Shown: positions 18,581 to 28,383 of the stretch, piece after piece
Position numbering within the stretch: the stretch's first letter is position 1
How the letters are laid out: each line of letters starts with the position of its first letter
NCBI GenBank assembly: GCA_029251465.1
Contig: JAQXDI010000013.1
Span: forward strand, 1-53,152
Direction of reading: 5' to 3'
DNA: 53,152 nt
Source of the DNA: Ascidiaceihabitans sp.
Lineage (GTDB): Bacteria; Pseudomonadota; Alphaproteobacteria; Rhodobacterales; Rhodobacteraceae
Made by a program: the position numbers and the translations under genes
Notes under the pieces: generated by a model
What the model was told of the DNA's origin: nothing
Seen by the model: the letters and a program-made list of their open reading frames with translations, nothing else
Database searches by the model: none

Positions 18581-19965
18581 CAGCGGCTCCTGTATCTGTC
18601 GGGATTTGGATAGGGGCGCGGTTTGGCCACTTTGGTTCCGACATTAGCGTTCAAGCTCGCCACATAGCGCCACCCCCACAGTGCCGCAAGGGTGCCCATG
18701 ATGACGCCCGCGACGGCTTGGCCGTAAATCACGCCAGCCGCGCCGAAACTGGCAGATAGGAATGCGGCTGCTGGCCAGCTGATCACCCCGTCTTTAAGCC
18801 AGTTCACCAACGTGCTGCGTCCCGGTTTGCCAAGATTGTTGAACGCCGCGTTCGACACAAACAGCGCACCAACAAACACAAAGCCACCAACCCCAATGGA
18901 TGTGAACGCGCGCAAGACGTCTTCGCCCTGCCCTGACAGTCCGAATGCTACGATAATCAGGTTTGTCGCACTGGCCAACACGGCCCACATCAGCAGTGTG
19001 TAAAAGAGGCAAAAGATCAATGCGTCGCGATAGGTGCTGCGCACACGGTCATAAAAACCTGCGCCAAAGTTCTGGCCAAAAATGCCACCAATGGCGCCCG
19101 ACAACGCAAAGATGCCGCCAAAGGTCAGCACGGTCAGGCGTGCAACCACGGCCCACGCAGCAACGGCATCGTCACCAAACGGGGCCATTACGATGGTTAG
19201 AATGTAGTTGCCAACAGGCGTCGACATTTGCGTGGCAATCGCAGGTCCAGCCACGATCATAAACGGGATCCAGACGGCGCGAACTGTGCGCAACGTCGGG
19301 CGCGCGAGCAGTGAAAAACGATAAACCGCGAAATACAGCGCCAGCCCCATCAGACAGAACCGGAACAGCACGAGGCCAACTCCAGCCCCCTCCAAACCCC
19401 ATTCCAGATACAGGATCAGGATCGGGTCAATCACCATCAAAACAAGGCCCGACGTCAGCGTCACATACATCGCCTCTTTGCCATACCCATAAGCACGCAA
19501 AGTGCCTGAACAGCTAAGCGAAATTGCCATTGGGATAAGCGACATGATCGTCAGCGCCAGATACCCCGCCGCATTGTCCGCCGTCTCACCAGTGGCCCCG
19601 GCCATCGCCACCAGATCGTGGCGAAAGGTTAGAATCGCCAGCGCGACGCCCCCTTGGATCATCGTTGAAATCGCAGCGGCAGCCGCTGATTGCGTGCGTG
19701 CAAGCTCTGCCTCTCCGCGTCCAATACTGCGCGAAACCATCGCTGTGGCCGCGATCATCAACCCCACGCCGATAGACACGGAAAAGAACTGGATCGCATA
19801 GACAAAACCGATCGCGGCGACCAATTCAGGCTGATCCAGTTGTGACAGCCACAGCAAGTTTGCAGCATCCACCAGAAACACAAACGTAATTCCAAACGCT
19901 CCCGTCGCCGTCATCCGCACCACATGGCCCAGTGTTGACCCGGTCAGAAAGCGGCCTTCTTGCAT
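18580..19965 (-). CDS. MATE family efflux transporter
   Basis: A 461-residue inner-membrane protein with about 12 TMs in two related halves, typical of MATE (multidrug and toxin extrusion) cation antiporters. Features include the N-terminal GFVYAIQFFSVSIGVGLMIAATAMVSRSIG segment and the matching second-half GAIGGIFGQNFGAGFYDRVR motif. The substrate cannot be inferred. Its start lies one base after the stop of the MFS gene and its end overlaps prmA. Confidence 0.93.
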   Translation of the reverse strand: MQEGRFLTGSTLGHVVRMTATGAFGITFVFLVDAANLLWLSQLDQPELVAAIGFVYAIQFFSVSIGVGLMIAATAMVSRSIGRGEAELARTQSAAAAAISTMIQGGVALAILTFRHDLVAMAGATGETADNAAGYLALTIMSLIPMAISLSCSGTLRAYGYGKEAMYVTLTSGLVLMVIDPILILYLEWGLEGAGVGLVLFRFCLMGLALYFAVYRFSLLARPTLRTVRAVWIPFMIVAGPAIATQMSTPVGNYILTIVMAPFGDDAVAAWAVVARLTVLTFGGIFALSGAIGGIFGQNFGAGFYDRVRSTYRDALIFCLFYTLLMWAVLASATNLIIVAFGLSGQGEDVLRAFTSIGVGGFVFVGALFVSNAAFNNLGKPGRSTLVNWLKDGVISWPAAAFLSASFGAAGVIYGQAVAGVIMGTLAALWGWRYVASLNANVGTKVAKPRPYPNPDRYRSR

Positions 19966-19966
19966 G

Positions 19967-21199
19967 CTATTCGGCCGCAGCCGTCAGCCGGATTTTGAAA
20001 ATGGTTTCGTGCCCAGGGGCCGGGTGGCGCGGGATCAACAACGCAAGCATCAATGACACGCCAGCCATGCCCGCCGCGATCAAGAACACCAGCAACGGCG
20101 ACACCAACCACAGCAAACCCAGCACGACAGGCAACGCCACAGCGGCAATGTGGTTGATCGTAAATGCAACGGCAGCCGTGGGCGCAATGTCTTGGGGGTC
20201 CGCGATCTTTTGAAAGTAGGTTTTCAACGCCAGCGCTAACCCGAAAAAGATGTGATCCACAACATACAAAAACGCCGCAATCGCCACGCCCCAGCCCAGA
20301 TAGTACACCCCGCCGTAGGCCAGAAATACAGCAACCAAGCCGGTATATTCAAAAACCAGCGTGTTACGTTCACCGAATTTGTGAACGACGTTGCCAAGAA
20401 CGGGCGCGATGAACATATTGATTACCAGATTGATCAGAAACAAACCGGTCAGCTCGTGCACCTCGTAGCCGAATTTTTCGACCATCATGAAACCAGCAAA
20501 CACCATGAAAATCTGACGGCGCGCACCGGCCATAAATTGCAGGGCGTAATACAGCCAATAGCGGCGGCGCAGCACCATCTTTTTCAGCTGCGGCGTTGGC
20601 CCGTCAAATTGCGGATACGCCACCATTGCAAACACTGCGATGGCAACAGTAACCATGCCGCCAACCATGTAGACGATGTTGTAGGTAAGGCCCAAAGGCT
20701 CCCAAAGCAGCAGAATGATCAAATAGACAACAAAGGTCGCAGCCGACCCTGTTGCCACAAGCCATCCCAAAATCTTGGGTGCGCGGTCTTTGGGAAGCCA
20801 TTGTAATTGCAGCGATTGATTGACGGTTTCGTAGTAGTGAAATCCGATCGAGCTGAGCATCGTCAGGGTCAAAATCCCGCCCAAGCTGGGAAAATACGCC
20901 GTCACGGCCGTCGCCACGCCCAGCAAAATCAGGGAGACCATCCCCAAAACCTGTTCACGCACATAAATAATGATGGCGATGACACCAATCGCCAGAAACC
21001 CCGGGATCTCGCGCACTGTGTGCAGCAAGCCAATGTCCGAGCCGTCAAAATCAGCGACCTCGATCACAAAGTTATTCAGCAACGCCGCCCAAGTGTTGAA
21101 AGCAATCGGCATGGCCACAGCCATCAAAAACAGCAGGACCAACGGGCGTTGCCAACGCGGCAAATGAACGGCTTGCGCCAAAGGGATAGGATCAGACAT
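19967..21199 (-). CDS. MFS-type transporter
   Basis: A 410-residue protein with 12 predicted TMs, starting MSDPIPLAQAVHLPRWQRPL before the first TM. The central cytoplasmic loop (FDGPTPQLKKMVLRRRYWLYY) divides the halves as in the major facilitator superfamily. An upstream in-frame ATG at 21301 would add 34 poorly conserved residues and is not preferred. Substrate unknown. It appears to form an operon with the MATE and prmA genes. Confidence 0.85.
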   Translation of the reverse strand: MSDPIPLAQAVHLPRWQRPLVLLFLMAVAMPIAFNTWAALLNNFVIEVADFDGSDIGLLHTVREIPGFLAIGVIAIIIYVREQVLGMVSLILLGVATAVTAYFPSLGGILTLTMLSSIGFHYYETVNQSLQLQWLPKDRAPKILGWLVATGSAATFVVYLIILLLWEPLGLTYNIVYMVGGMVTVAIAVFAMVAYPQFDGPTPQLKKMVLRRRYWLYYALQFMAGARRQIFMVFAGFMMVEKFGYEVHELTGLFLINLVINMFIAPVLGNVVHKFGERNTLVFEYTGLVAVFLAYGGVYYLGWGVAIAAFLYVVDHIFFGLALALKTYFQKIADPQDIAPTAAVAFTINHIAAVALPVVLGLLWLVSPLLVFLIAAGMAGVSLMLALLIPRHPAPGHETIFKIRLTAAAE

Positions 21200-21337
21200 A
21201 TTCTTGCAATACGCCCAAAGCCTGGCAAGAGATATAGCCCAGACGCATAGCAGCCATGCGCTCATCGGCGGACTAAAATCCAAAGCCCTTGTTCTGATCA
21301 AAAATACTCGCGCGCGCAGCGCAAACCTATTTCTGAA

Positions 21338-23545
21338 TCAATAAAAACTCTGCGGATCGATATCGACAGCCAGCCGCACATCGCCCTTGATCTGAACCTG
21401 CCGTAACCAACTGGAAATCGCACTTTGCAAGGCAACGCTCTTGTCCGCCTTGATCAACATGCGCACACGGTGACGCCCCCGCACACGCGCAATTGGCGCA
21501 GGGGCTGGTCCAAACACCTGCGCCCCGACGCGGCGCAACGGCGCGTCATTGCGGGCCAAATGGCTTGCCAGATCAAAGACCTGCGCCACATCCGGACCGC
21601 TCACGATGATACCAGCCATGCGCCCGAAGGGCGGCACGCCGGCTTGCTCACGTTCTGCCGCTTCGGCCCGCCAAAACCCTTCTTCGTCACCAGCAAGGAT
21701 CGCGCGGATCACCGGATGGTCGGGCTGATACGTCTGCAGCATCGCCGTGCCTGGTTTTTCTGCGCGCCCTGCCCGTCCGGCGACTTGGCGCATCAATTGA
21801 AACGTGCGTTCAGCGGCCCGCAAATCCGACCCTTGCAGACCCAAATCCGCATCGATCACGCCGACCAACGTCAAATTCGGAAAGTTGTGCCCTTTGGCCA
21901 CCAACTGTGTGCCGATCACGATGTCCGCGCCTCCTGCCGCAATCGATTCAATCTCGGCTTTTAGCGCGCGGGCAGACCCGTACATGTCCGAACTTAGGGT
22001 CGCGATCCGTGCGTCGGGCCACAATGCTGCCGCCTCTTCGCCCAGCCGTTCCACGCCCGGACCAACGGGGGCCATCCGACCTTCTACGCCACAGGACGGG
22101 CATTTTTCCGGCATCTCTTTGCTTTCGCCGCACTGATGGCAAACAAGGCGTTTTTGAAACCGGTGTTCGACCATGCGCGCATCACAATCGTCGCATCCGA
22201 CCTGATGACCGCACGCACGACACAGCGTGATCGGCGCGTAACCACGGCGGTTGATGAACAACATCGCCTGTTCGCCCGCCTCGATGCGCTTGTCGACTTC
22301 GGCCTTCAGCACCTCTGACACCCAACGATCCGACGGCAATTTTGCATCCCGCATGTCTATCGTTTTCATCGTTGGCATCACGGCAGGACCAAACCGCGAG
22401 GTTAACTCTAACCGTTTGTACTTGCCGCTTTCCGCATTCGCCCAGCTTTCGAGACTGGGGGTCGCGCTGGCCAAAACCACATGCGCACCACAGATCGAGG
22501 CGCGTAAAACGGCCATGTCGCGGGCGTTGTACAGCACGCCCTCTTCTTGCTTGTACGAGGTGTCGTGTTCTTCATCGACCACAATCAAACCAAGATTTTG
22601 GTAGGGCAAAAACAACGCTGATCGCGCACCAATCACGACTTGCGCTTGGCCATGCCCAACCATGCGCCAAATCCGGCGGCGTTCTGTCATTGTGGCGCCT
22701 GAGTGCCATTCGGCTGGCCGCGTCCCAAAGCGTTCCTGGATCCGTTTCAGAAATTCAGCCGTCAAAGCGATTTCGGGCAGCAGCACCAGCGCCTGACGTC
22801 CAGCGCGCAAGGCGGCGGCGACAGCCTCGAGGTAGACTTCGGTTTTGCCCGATCCCGTCACCCCGCGCAGCAAGGTTGTGCCGTAATTGCCAGACGCGAC
22901 ACCTGTCGCCAGATACGCCGCAGCGGTCGCCTGATCCTCGGTTAGTTCTTTGGACGGCAGGCTTGGGTCCATCCGCTGAAACGGCAAATCACGCGGGCTG
23001 TCTTCCTCAGACACGCAGCCCTGTTCGACCAATCCTTTGATCACGGGGGCTGTTACGCCGGCCAGTTCGGCCAGTTCTTTGAGAGTGAAAGACAAGTCAC
23101 CGTATTCTTGTAACGTGTCCAGAACACGCCCCCGCGCGTCGGTCATCCGCGATGGTTCGCCCGCACCCCGTCGGTAAATCTTGCGCATCGATGGCGGATC
23201 ACCCAGCCCCGGCGCGCGGGTCGCCAGACGCAGCATCGCGTTCATTGGGGTCAGAGTGTAGTCCGCAGCACGGCGCAAAAAGTCGCGCATTTCCAAACGC
23301 ATCGGTGCTGCATCCAGCACCCGGTAGGCACTGCGCACTTTCTTGATGTCCCAATTGCCGGCACCCGGCCCCCAAACGACGCCGATCACCTTGCGCGGCC
23401 CCAATGGCACCTCGACAAACGCGCCCAAATGACAGCCACCTTCGGGTGCCTTGTAATCCAGCATCCGGTTCAGTGGCTGTGTCGTCAGCACGCCAATCAG
23501 CGCGCCTGCCTCGTAAAATTCCGGAACAAAAGCTGGACCGCTCAC
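21338..23545 (-). CDS. priA: Primosomal replication restart helicase PriA
   Basis: PriA reloads the replisome at stalled or recombined forks. The 735-residue protein has the N-terminal DNA-binding domain, Walker A GVTGSGKT (228-235), DEEH box (VVDEEHDTSYKQ), and the zinc-binding insertion with paired CxxC motifs (CRACGHQVGCDDC and CHQCGESKEMPEKCPSC). The helicase C-terminal GTQLVAKGHNFPNLTLVGV and GRAGRAEKPG are present. The start codon is GTG. It is divergent from the transaldolase gene. Confidence 0.97.
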   Translation of the reverse strand: MSGPAFVPEFYEAGALIGVLTTQPLNRMLDYKAPEGGCHLGAFVEVPLGPRKVIGVVWGPGAGNWDIKKVRSAYRVLDAAPMRLEMRDFLRRAADYTLTPMNAMLRLATRAPGLGDPPSMRKIYRRGAGEPSRMTDARGRVLDTLQEYGDLSFTLKELAELAGVTAPVIKGLVEQGCVSEEDSPRDLPFQRMDPSLPSKELTEDQATAAAYLATGVASGNYGTTLLRGVTGSGKTEVYLEAVAAALRAGRQALVLLPEIALTAEFLKRIQERFGTRPAEWHSGATMTERRRIWRMVGHGQAQVVIGARSALFLPYQNLGLIVVDEEHDTSYKQEEGVLYNARDMAVLRASICGAHVVLASATPSLESWANAESGKYKRLELTSRFGPAVMPTMKTIDMRDAKLPSDRWVSEVLKAEVDKRIEAGEQAMLFINRRGYAPITLCRACGHQVGCDDCDARMVEHRFQKRLVCHQCGESKEMPEKCPSCGVEGRMAPVGPGVERLGEEAAALWPDARIATLSSDMYGSARALKAEIESIAAGGADIVIGTQLVAKGHNFPNLTLVGVIDADLGLQGSDLRAAERTFQLMRQVAGRAGRAEKPGTAMLQTYQPDHPVIRAILAGDEEGFWRAEAAEREQAGVPPFGRMAGIIVSGPDVAQVFDLASHLARNDAPLRRVGAQVFGPAPAPIARVRGRHRVRMLIKADKSVALQSAISSWLRQVQIKGDVRLAVDIDPQSFY

Positions 23546-23666
23546 GCACCACTCCGCCTATTTCAGGGTTTGATGATTTCTCCCCGTTGGGGTACACGCA
23601 AATCAAGGAATACACCACAGCCTGAACACCTCTGTTTCGGGCAGGAAACTCATAAGGAAACGATCC

Positions 23667-24317
23667 ATGAAATTCTTTGTCGACACAGCCGTAGTTGAAG
23701 AAATCGCCGAACTGAACGATCTGGGAATGGTTGACGGGGTCACAACCAACCCGTCCTTGATCCTGAAATCCGGTCGCGACATTCTGGAAGTGACCAAAGA
23801 AATCTGTGATTTGGTCGACGGTCCGGTGTCTGCCGAAGTTGTGGCGTTAGAAGCCGATGCGATGATCGCCGAGGGCCGCAAGCTGGCCGAAATCGCGGAA
23901 AACGTGACCGTGAAATTGCCCCTGACGTGGGACGGCCTGAAGGCCTGTAAGGTCCTGTCATCCGAGGGAAAAATGGTGAACGTGACGCTGTGTTTCTCTG
24001 CAAACCAAGCGCTGTTGGCCGCAAAAGCGGGCGCCACATTCATCTCGCCGTTCATCGGCCGTTTGGACGACATCAACCTTGATGGCATGGATCTGATCGA
24101 AGACATCCGCAACATTTATGACAACTATGGCTTCCAAACCAACATCTTGGCCGCGTCGATCCGGTCCGTGAACCATATCCACGACTGTGCCATGGTTGGT
24201 GCCGACGTCATCACCGCACCGCCGTCCGTTATCAAGAAACTGGCCGATCATCCGCTGACCCAAGCCGGTCTGGACCAGTTCATGAAAGACTGGGCCAAAA
24301 CCGGTCAATCTATCTAA
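23667..24317 (+). CDS. tal: Transaldolase / fructose-6-phosphate aldolase family
   Basis: A short (216-residue) single-domain TIM-barrel transaldolase of the TalC/FSA type. The start [13 protein letters not shown], the phosphate-site DGVTTNPSL, the Schiff-base lysine K83 in [11 protein letters not shown], and [31 protein letters not shown] are diagnostic. Transaldolase and FSA activities cannot be separated by eye; in this group it normally fills the pentose phosphate pathway role. AAGGAAA precedes the ATG. A hairpin (GCTGGCG/CGCCAGC) just after the stop is shared with a small antisense frame. Confidence 0.93.
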   Translation: MKFFVDTAVVEEIAELNDLGMVDGVTTNPSLILKSGRDILEVTKEICDLVDGPVSAEVVALEADAMIAEGRKLAEIAENVTVKLPLTWDGLKACKVLSSEGKMVNVTLCFSANQALLAAKAGATFISPFIGRLDDINLDGMDLIEDIRNIYDNYGFQTNILAASIRSVNHIHDCAMVGADVITAPPSVIKKLADHPLTQAGLDQFMKDWAKTGQSI

Positions 24318-24319
24318 GA

Positions 24320-24448
24320 TTAGCGCGCTGGCGTACCCTGTTGCGCCAGCAACGCCCGCAGCTCTGATGGGCTAAGCGGGAACAGATCGCTGGCCGTTGT
24401 GGGTGATCCGTTAACGTTTGATGTAAATTCGACCATGTCGGGCATCAT
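24320..24448 (-). CDS. Possible 42-residue small protein convergent with tal
   Basis: On the minus strand ATG 24448 opens a 42-codon frame: MMPDMVEFTSNVNG, SPTTASDLFPLSP, then SELRALLAQQGTPAR and stop. The balanced composition, a serine/threonine-rich start and an amphipathic C-terminal helix look protein-like, and it fills most of the gap between tal and the DUF484 gene. There is no strong ribosome site and no known homologue that I can name, so it may be a chance frame. Confidence 0.4.
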   Translation of the reverse strand: MMPDMVEFTSNVNGSPTTASDLFPLSPSELRALLAQQGTPAR

Positions 24449-24607
24449 GCACGCATTTTTGCACCAGTCAGGGGGAGAAAACCGCCCCTTTCCCCACTTT
24501 GACGCGAATTAGCAACAAAAATGAGCAAAACACCGCTATTCGCTTAAGAAAAGTGAAGAATTGAAAAAATGCGCGTGATATAAAGGCGCAAATATATAGA
24601 GGCTGAA

Positions 24608-25315
24608 ATGAGCAGTAGCCCCAAAATCGAAGACACATTGCGCGAAGCGATCATTTCGCAGCCCGGCGTGATTCTGGACGACAAGGACGTGATGCGCGCC
24701 CTTATCGCCGCCAATGAGCGTGCGATGGGCGGCAATATCGTTGACTTGCGAGGCATCGCGATGGACCGTTTAGAAAGCCGTCTTGACCGGCTCGAGGACA
24801 CCCACCGCTCCGTGATTGCTGCCGCCTATGAAAACCTTGCCGGCACCAATCAAGTGCACCGTGCGATCCTGCGGCTGTTGGACCCGATCGAATTTGAATC
24901 CTTCTTGCGCGATTTGTCTGGCGAAGTTGCTGAAATCCTGCGCGTCGATGCCGTAAAACTGGTTCTGGAATCCGTGCAAAACGACAATGATCCCGCCGTC
25001 AAACGCTTGGGCGAAGTCCTAAGCGTCGCTGAGCCGGAATTTATCGACGACTATCTAAGCCAAGGGCGCGGTGGCCAAGTCCGCCAAGTCACTTTGCGTC
25101 AGGTCCAAGATGCATCAGACACTATTTACGGCGATCAGGCCGACTGGGTCCGCTCCGAGGCCTGCCTGAAACTGGACTTTGGCGAAGGCCGTTTGCCCGG
25201 CTTGTTGGTCATGGGGGCAGAAGACCCGCACATGTTCGGCCCACAGCAAGGTACTGATTTGTTAGCGTTTTTCACCGGCGTTTTTGAACGCGCGATGCGG
25301 CGCTGGTTGTCGTGA
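24608..25315 (+). CDS. DUF484 family protein
   Basis: A 235-residue cytoplasmic protein with the DUF484 plan: N-terminal IEDTLREAIISQPGVILDDKDVMRALI, a coiled-coil segment (RLESRLDRLEDTHRSVIAAAYENL, about 53-76), and a GAF-like C-terminal domain ending in LLAFFTGVFERAMRRWL. DUF484 genes commonly precede xerC, with no proven function. GAGG precedes the ATG; the stop overlaps the xerC GTG, so the two are coupled. Confidence 0.92.
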   Translation: MSSSPKIEDTLREAIISQPGVILDDKDVMRALIAANERAMGGNIVDLRGIAMDRLESRLDRLEDTHRSVIAAAYENLAGTNQVHRAILRLLDPIEFESFLRDLSGEVAEILRVDAVKLVLESVQNDNDPAVKRLGEVLSVAEPEFIDDYLSQGRGGQVRQVTLRQVQDASDTIYGDQADWVRSEACLKLDFGEGRLPGLLVMGAEDPHMFGPQQGTDLLAFFTGVFERAMRRWLS

Positions 25316-26232
25316 GCCTGATTTCGCCTGCGGCGCGCGATGCACTGCAAGCGTGGCTGGATCACCAGAAATCACTGAAGGGCGCAGCGCAAAATACGCT
25401 GACCGCCTACACCGGCGATGTCACCGAATTCCTCGTGTTTATTTCTGCGCACAAAGGCCAGCCTCAGGGTCTAGGCGCGTTGGCGAAAATCACCATCAGC
25501 GACATGCGCGGGTGGATGGCAAACAGTCGATCCGCTGGCGTTGGCCCCAGATCACTGGCGCGCAAATTATCCGCGGTCAAAGCATTCTATCGCTGGTTAT
25601 CCGCACGCGAAGTGTTTGAACCGACTGCCGTTTTGTCGACACGCTCTCCGAAATTTACCAACAAATTGCCGCGCCCTTTGGCCGTAGACGCCGCGCGCGA
25701 TTTGATCGAAGCGGTTGAGCTGCAATCGCTCGCCCCTTGGGTTGCCCTGCGCGATGTCGCGGTTGTGACCTTGCTGTGGGGCTGTGGCTTGCGGATTTCC
25801 GAGGCTTTGGGGATCAAAGGCGGCGACGCGCCCCTGCCCCAAGTCATGCGGATTATCGGCAAAGGCGGCAAGGAACGGATCGTGCCTGTTGTCGATGCCG
25901 CGCGCGATGCGGTTGATGCCTACATGCGGGCTTGCCCCCACAATTTGGACGACGACGGGCCGCTGTTTCGCGGTGTGCGTGGCGGGGCATTGTCACCGCG
26001 CGCGATCCAAAAATCGATGGCCTCTGCGCGCATGCAATTGGGCCTGCCTGCAACAGCAACCCCGCACGCAATGCGCCACAGCTTTGCCACGCATTTGCTA
26101 AATGCAGGTGGTGATTTGCGCGCGATCCAAGAGTTGCTTGGCCACGCATCGCTGTCCACAACCCAAGCCTACACGGCCGTCGACACCGCCCGTCTGATGG
26201 AAGTGTACGATCGCGCCCACCCAAAAGCCTAA
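25312..26232 (+). CDS. xerC: Tyrosine recombinase XerC
   Basis: Site-specific recombinase that with XerD resolves chromosome dimers at dif. The 306-residue protein has the SAM-like N-terminal core-binding domain (about 8-98) and a complete catalytic set: R161 (CGLRISE), K187 (GKGGKER), H252 and R255 (HAMRH), H278 (LLGHAS) and nucleophile Y287 (TTQAYT). It starts at GTG 25312 inside the DUF484 stop. Its chromosomal context (DUF484-xerC) argues for the housekeeping enzyme rather than an integrase. Confidence 0.96.
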   Translation: MSLISPAARDALQAWLDHQKSLKGAAQNTLTAYTGDVTEFLVFISAHKGQPQGLGALAKITISDMRGWMANSRSAGVGPRSLARKLSAVKAFYRWLSAREVFEPTAVLSTRSPKFTNKLPRPLAVDAARDLIEAVELQSLAPWVALRDVAVVTLLWGCGLRISEALGIKGGDAPLPQVMRIIGKGGKERIVPVVDAARDAVDAYMRACPHNLDDDGPLFRGVRGGALSPRAIQKSMASARMQLGLPATATPHAMRHSFATHLLNAGGDLRAIQELLGHASLSTTQAYTAVDTARLMEVYDRAHPKA

Positions 26233-26363
26233 GGTGCTCTGACATATTCTCTCACGCAATCGTGCAACACTGTTAAGGGCTATTTCATCCCTGATCTGAC
26301 AGATTGTCGCACAAGGAGTGCAACAGGCATGCCAAATGATTCTGCGAACAACAGGGAATACTC

Positions 26364-26951
26364 ATGACACTTACCACGCGCTTGACCGCCGCCGCATTTG
26401 GCCTCGCTCTTAGCTCTACAGCTGCTTTTGCCGATTGTGCTGACCTGACCGTCGAAGACCAGTTTGACCTCGAAGAAGACCAGATCGTCACGCTTTACGA
26501 ATGTCTCGAGGCGAAAATGGCCGAAGGCTACGCAAAAGAAGGTGACGAGATCGGTTCAAATTTCCGTTCTTGGGCCCCCACCGCGACACGTGGCGCGATT
26601 CAAGGCGCACACGGCACCCGCATTTTGAACACCTTCGCCAATGACATCGCCGCCGAGCAATATCTGAAATTCGCTGACGAAGGCGTCAATATGCCCGTTG
26701 GTTCGATTCTGGCCAAAGAATCGATCAGCCTGTCCATCAAGAAGAAAAAGGCCCGCCCCGGCCCGCTGTTTATCATGACCAAAATGGAAGCCGGATCCAT
26801 CCCGGAAACCGGTGACTGGCTGTATGCCGGCCTGCAACCAAACGGTAAAGTGATGAAAGTTAAACAGTCTTTCTGCCACGATTGCCACGCGGCCTATGAC
26901 GACAGCGATTTCCTTGCCTATCCAGTCGAAGAGGTGCGTTTGGGGCAGTAA
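26364..26951 (+). CDS. Cytochrome P460 family protein
   Basis: Periplasmic monoheme protein. Signal peptide MTLTTRLTAAAFGLALSSTAAFA (cleavage before D24), then a P460 fold with FRSWAPTATRG, AAEQYLKFADEG and the signature MPVGSILAKESI, and a C-terminal c-type heme site CHDCH (C171, C174, H175). Some P460 cytochromes oxidise hydroxylamine or bind NO and carry a lysine-heme cross-link; activity here is not proven. AGGGAA lies before the ATG and a terminator follows, so it is monocistronic. 195 residues is normal. Confidence 0.9.
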   Translation: MTLTTRLTAAAFGLALSSTAAFADCADLTVEDQFDLEEDQIVTLYECLEAKMAEGYAKEGDEIGSNFRSWAPTATRGAIQGAHGTRILNTFANDIAAEQYLKFADEGVNMPVGSILAKESISLSIKKKKARPGPLFIMTKMEAGSIPETGDWLYAGLQPNGKVMKVKQSFCHDCHAAYDDSDFLAYPVEEVRLGQ

Positions 26952-26976
26952 CCCCAACGCCTAAAACTGACGTATA

Positions 26977-27019
26977 AAAAGCCCGTCGACACTGCCTTGT
27001 GGAGTGTTCGGCGGGTTTT
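26977..27019 (+). terminator. Rho-independent terminator after the cytochrome P460 gene
   Basis: AAAAGCCCG(T)CGACACT pairs with AGTGT(T)CGGCGGGTTTT in an imperfect 16-bp stem, ending in a short T-run. It lies 25 bases after the stop codon and also separates this gene from pcs. Confidence 0.85.
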
Positions 27020-27057
27020 GCTTTGCATCTAGGCCAGTCTTGGGCCATGTACGCCTA

Positions 27058-27762
27058 ATGACTGATAAATTACGCGCACTTTCCGTCCACTTACTCACTG
27101 CTACGGGTGCTGTGTTTGCGATGCTTGCAATGCTTGCCGCGGTTGACGGCAAATGGGATCTGATGTTCCTTTGGCTTGTCGTGGCCTTTTTTGTGGACGG
27201 GATCGACGGACCGCTGGCGCGCCACTTTGATGTCAAAAAGAACGCGCCCGAATTTGACGGCGTCCTTCTTGATCTTATCATCGACTATCTCACCTACGTG
27301 TTTATCCCCGCCTTTGCCTTGTTCAAATCAGGCATTATGGACGGGTGGAGCGGTTGGGTCATGATCATCATCGTCACCTTTGCATCCGCTATGTATTTTG
27401 CAGATACACGAATGAAAACAAAGGATAATTCATTTTCCGGCTTTCCAGGATGCTGGAACATGTTGATCATTGTGTTGTTCGCACTGAACCCGCCGTGGTG
27501 GGTGTGCCTGATACTGGTTACGTTCCTCAGCATCACGATGTTTCTGCCGCTTAAATTTGTGCACCCGGTGCGCACAGAACGCTGGCGTGCGCTGACACTG
27601 CCTATGGCGTTGGCGTGGACATTCTTTGCAGGCTGGGCCGCTTGGGTCGACTTCCACGCCGAAAGCTGGGCGCACTGGGGGTTGATTGTGACCAGCATTT
27701 ACTTGCTTGGTGCCGGCATCGCGCAACAGATCATTCCGCAAGCTTCGGCTCAGAACACCTAG
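27058..27762 (+). CDS. pcs: Phosphatidylcholine synthase
   Basis: CDP-alcohol phosphotransferase that condenses CDP-diacylglycerol with choline in the inner membrane. The 234-residue protein has about eight TMs and the Pcs-type motif DGIDGPLARHFDV...DGVLLDLIIDYLTYV (about 46-80), where the catalytic aspartates sit; the spacing between DGxxAR and GxxxDxxxD is longer than in general CDP-alcohol transferases, as in Pcs. ATG 27058 (MTDKLRALSVH) is preferred over an upstream ATG at 27004 that lies in the preceding terminator. Its stop overlaps that of ogt in CTAG. Confidence 0.9.
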   Translation: MTDKLRALSVHLLTATGAVFAMLAMLAAVDGKWDLMFLWLVVAFFVDGIDGPLARHFDVKKNAPEFDGVLLDLIIDYLTYVFIPAFALFKSGIMDGWSGWVMIIIVTFASAMYFADTRMKTKDNSFSGFPGCWNMLIIVLFALNPPWWVCLILVTFLSITMFLPLKFVHPVRTERWRALTLPMALAWTFFAGWAAWVDFHAESWAHWGLIVTSIYLLGAGIAQQIIPQASAQNT

Positions 27763-28214
27763 ATCAGCAAACCAGCTGCTTTTTCATGAAGCAGCAACGC
27801 GACCTTGGTTTCCACCCCTCCTGCACCTGAAAATCCCGTCAATCCTTTGGCCCCCATAACGCGGTGACACGGGATAATAATCGGGATCGGATTGCCACCG
27901 CAGGCTTGCCCGATTGACTGGGCAGGCACACCAAGTTCCTTTGCGATTTCGCCATAAGTCCGCGTGAATCCAAAGGGGATTGCGAACATCAGATCGCACA
28001 CATCCCGCTGCAGTTTTGATCCATTGACGTGCAACGGCAGATCGAAGACTTCCCGCGTGCCAGCGTCGTATTCTTGCAACTGGCGAACGGCTTCGTCCAA
28101 CACAGCAGACGCGTCTTGGCGCGGCGCATGTCCCCAATCGACACGGGTGATCGCATCGTTTTCTTGGGTCAGGAACAACTGGCCGAATTGGGTGTGAACA
28201 TCACGTGTGAGCAT
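27759..28214 (-). CDS. ogt: Methylated-DNA-protein-cysteine methyltransferase
   Basis: Suicide repair protein that takes the alkyl group from O6-alkylguanine. The active-site IIIPCHRVMG carries acceptor C116, preceded by the DNA-binding helix TRTYGEIAKELGVPAQSIGQACGGNPI with the conserved YGEIA pattern. 151 residues, single-domain Ogt type without an Ada regulatory part. Convergent with pcs; the last four bases are shared. Confidence 0.95.
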   Translation of the reverse strand: MLTRDVHTQFGQLFLTQENDAITRVDWGHAPRQDASAVLDEAVRQLQEYDAGTREVFDLPLHVNGSKLQRDVCDLMFAIPFGFTRTYGEIAKELGVPAQSIGQACGGNPIPIIIPCHRVMGAKGLTGFSGAGGVETKVALLLHEKAAGLLI

Positions 28215-28325
28215 GGCCAGACCCTAAACCGATGTACGCTTAAGACAACCCGATCCTTGCGGAGAATGCGGATCGTTTTTCGAAGATCATCGTTCCAATT
28301 CGAACAAGCAGATACCCATCAAACG

Positions 28326-28357
28326 AAAAAATGCCCCGCCCATTTATAGGCGAGGCA
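28326..28357 (-). terminator. Rho-independent terminator of rpoH
   Basis: On the minus strand TGCC(T)CGCC and GGCG(G)GGCA form a stem around a TATAAAT loop, followed by six T residues. It lies about 30 bases after the rpoH stop. Confidence 0.88.
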
Positions 28358-28383
28358 ATTAATTTCAAGTTGGGAAAACGCTG

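Noticed and set aside
25312-26232. Phage or island integrase
   Set aside because: The DUF484-xerC arrangement and length identify the housekeeping dimer-resolution recombinase.
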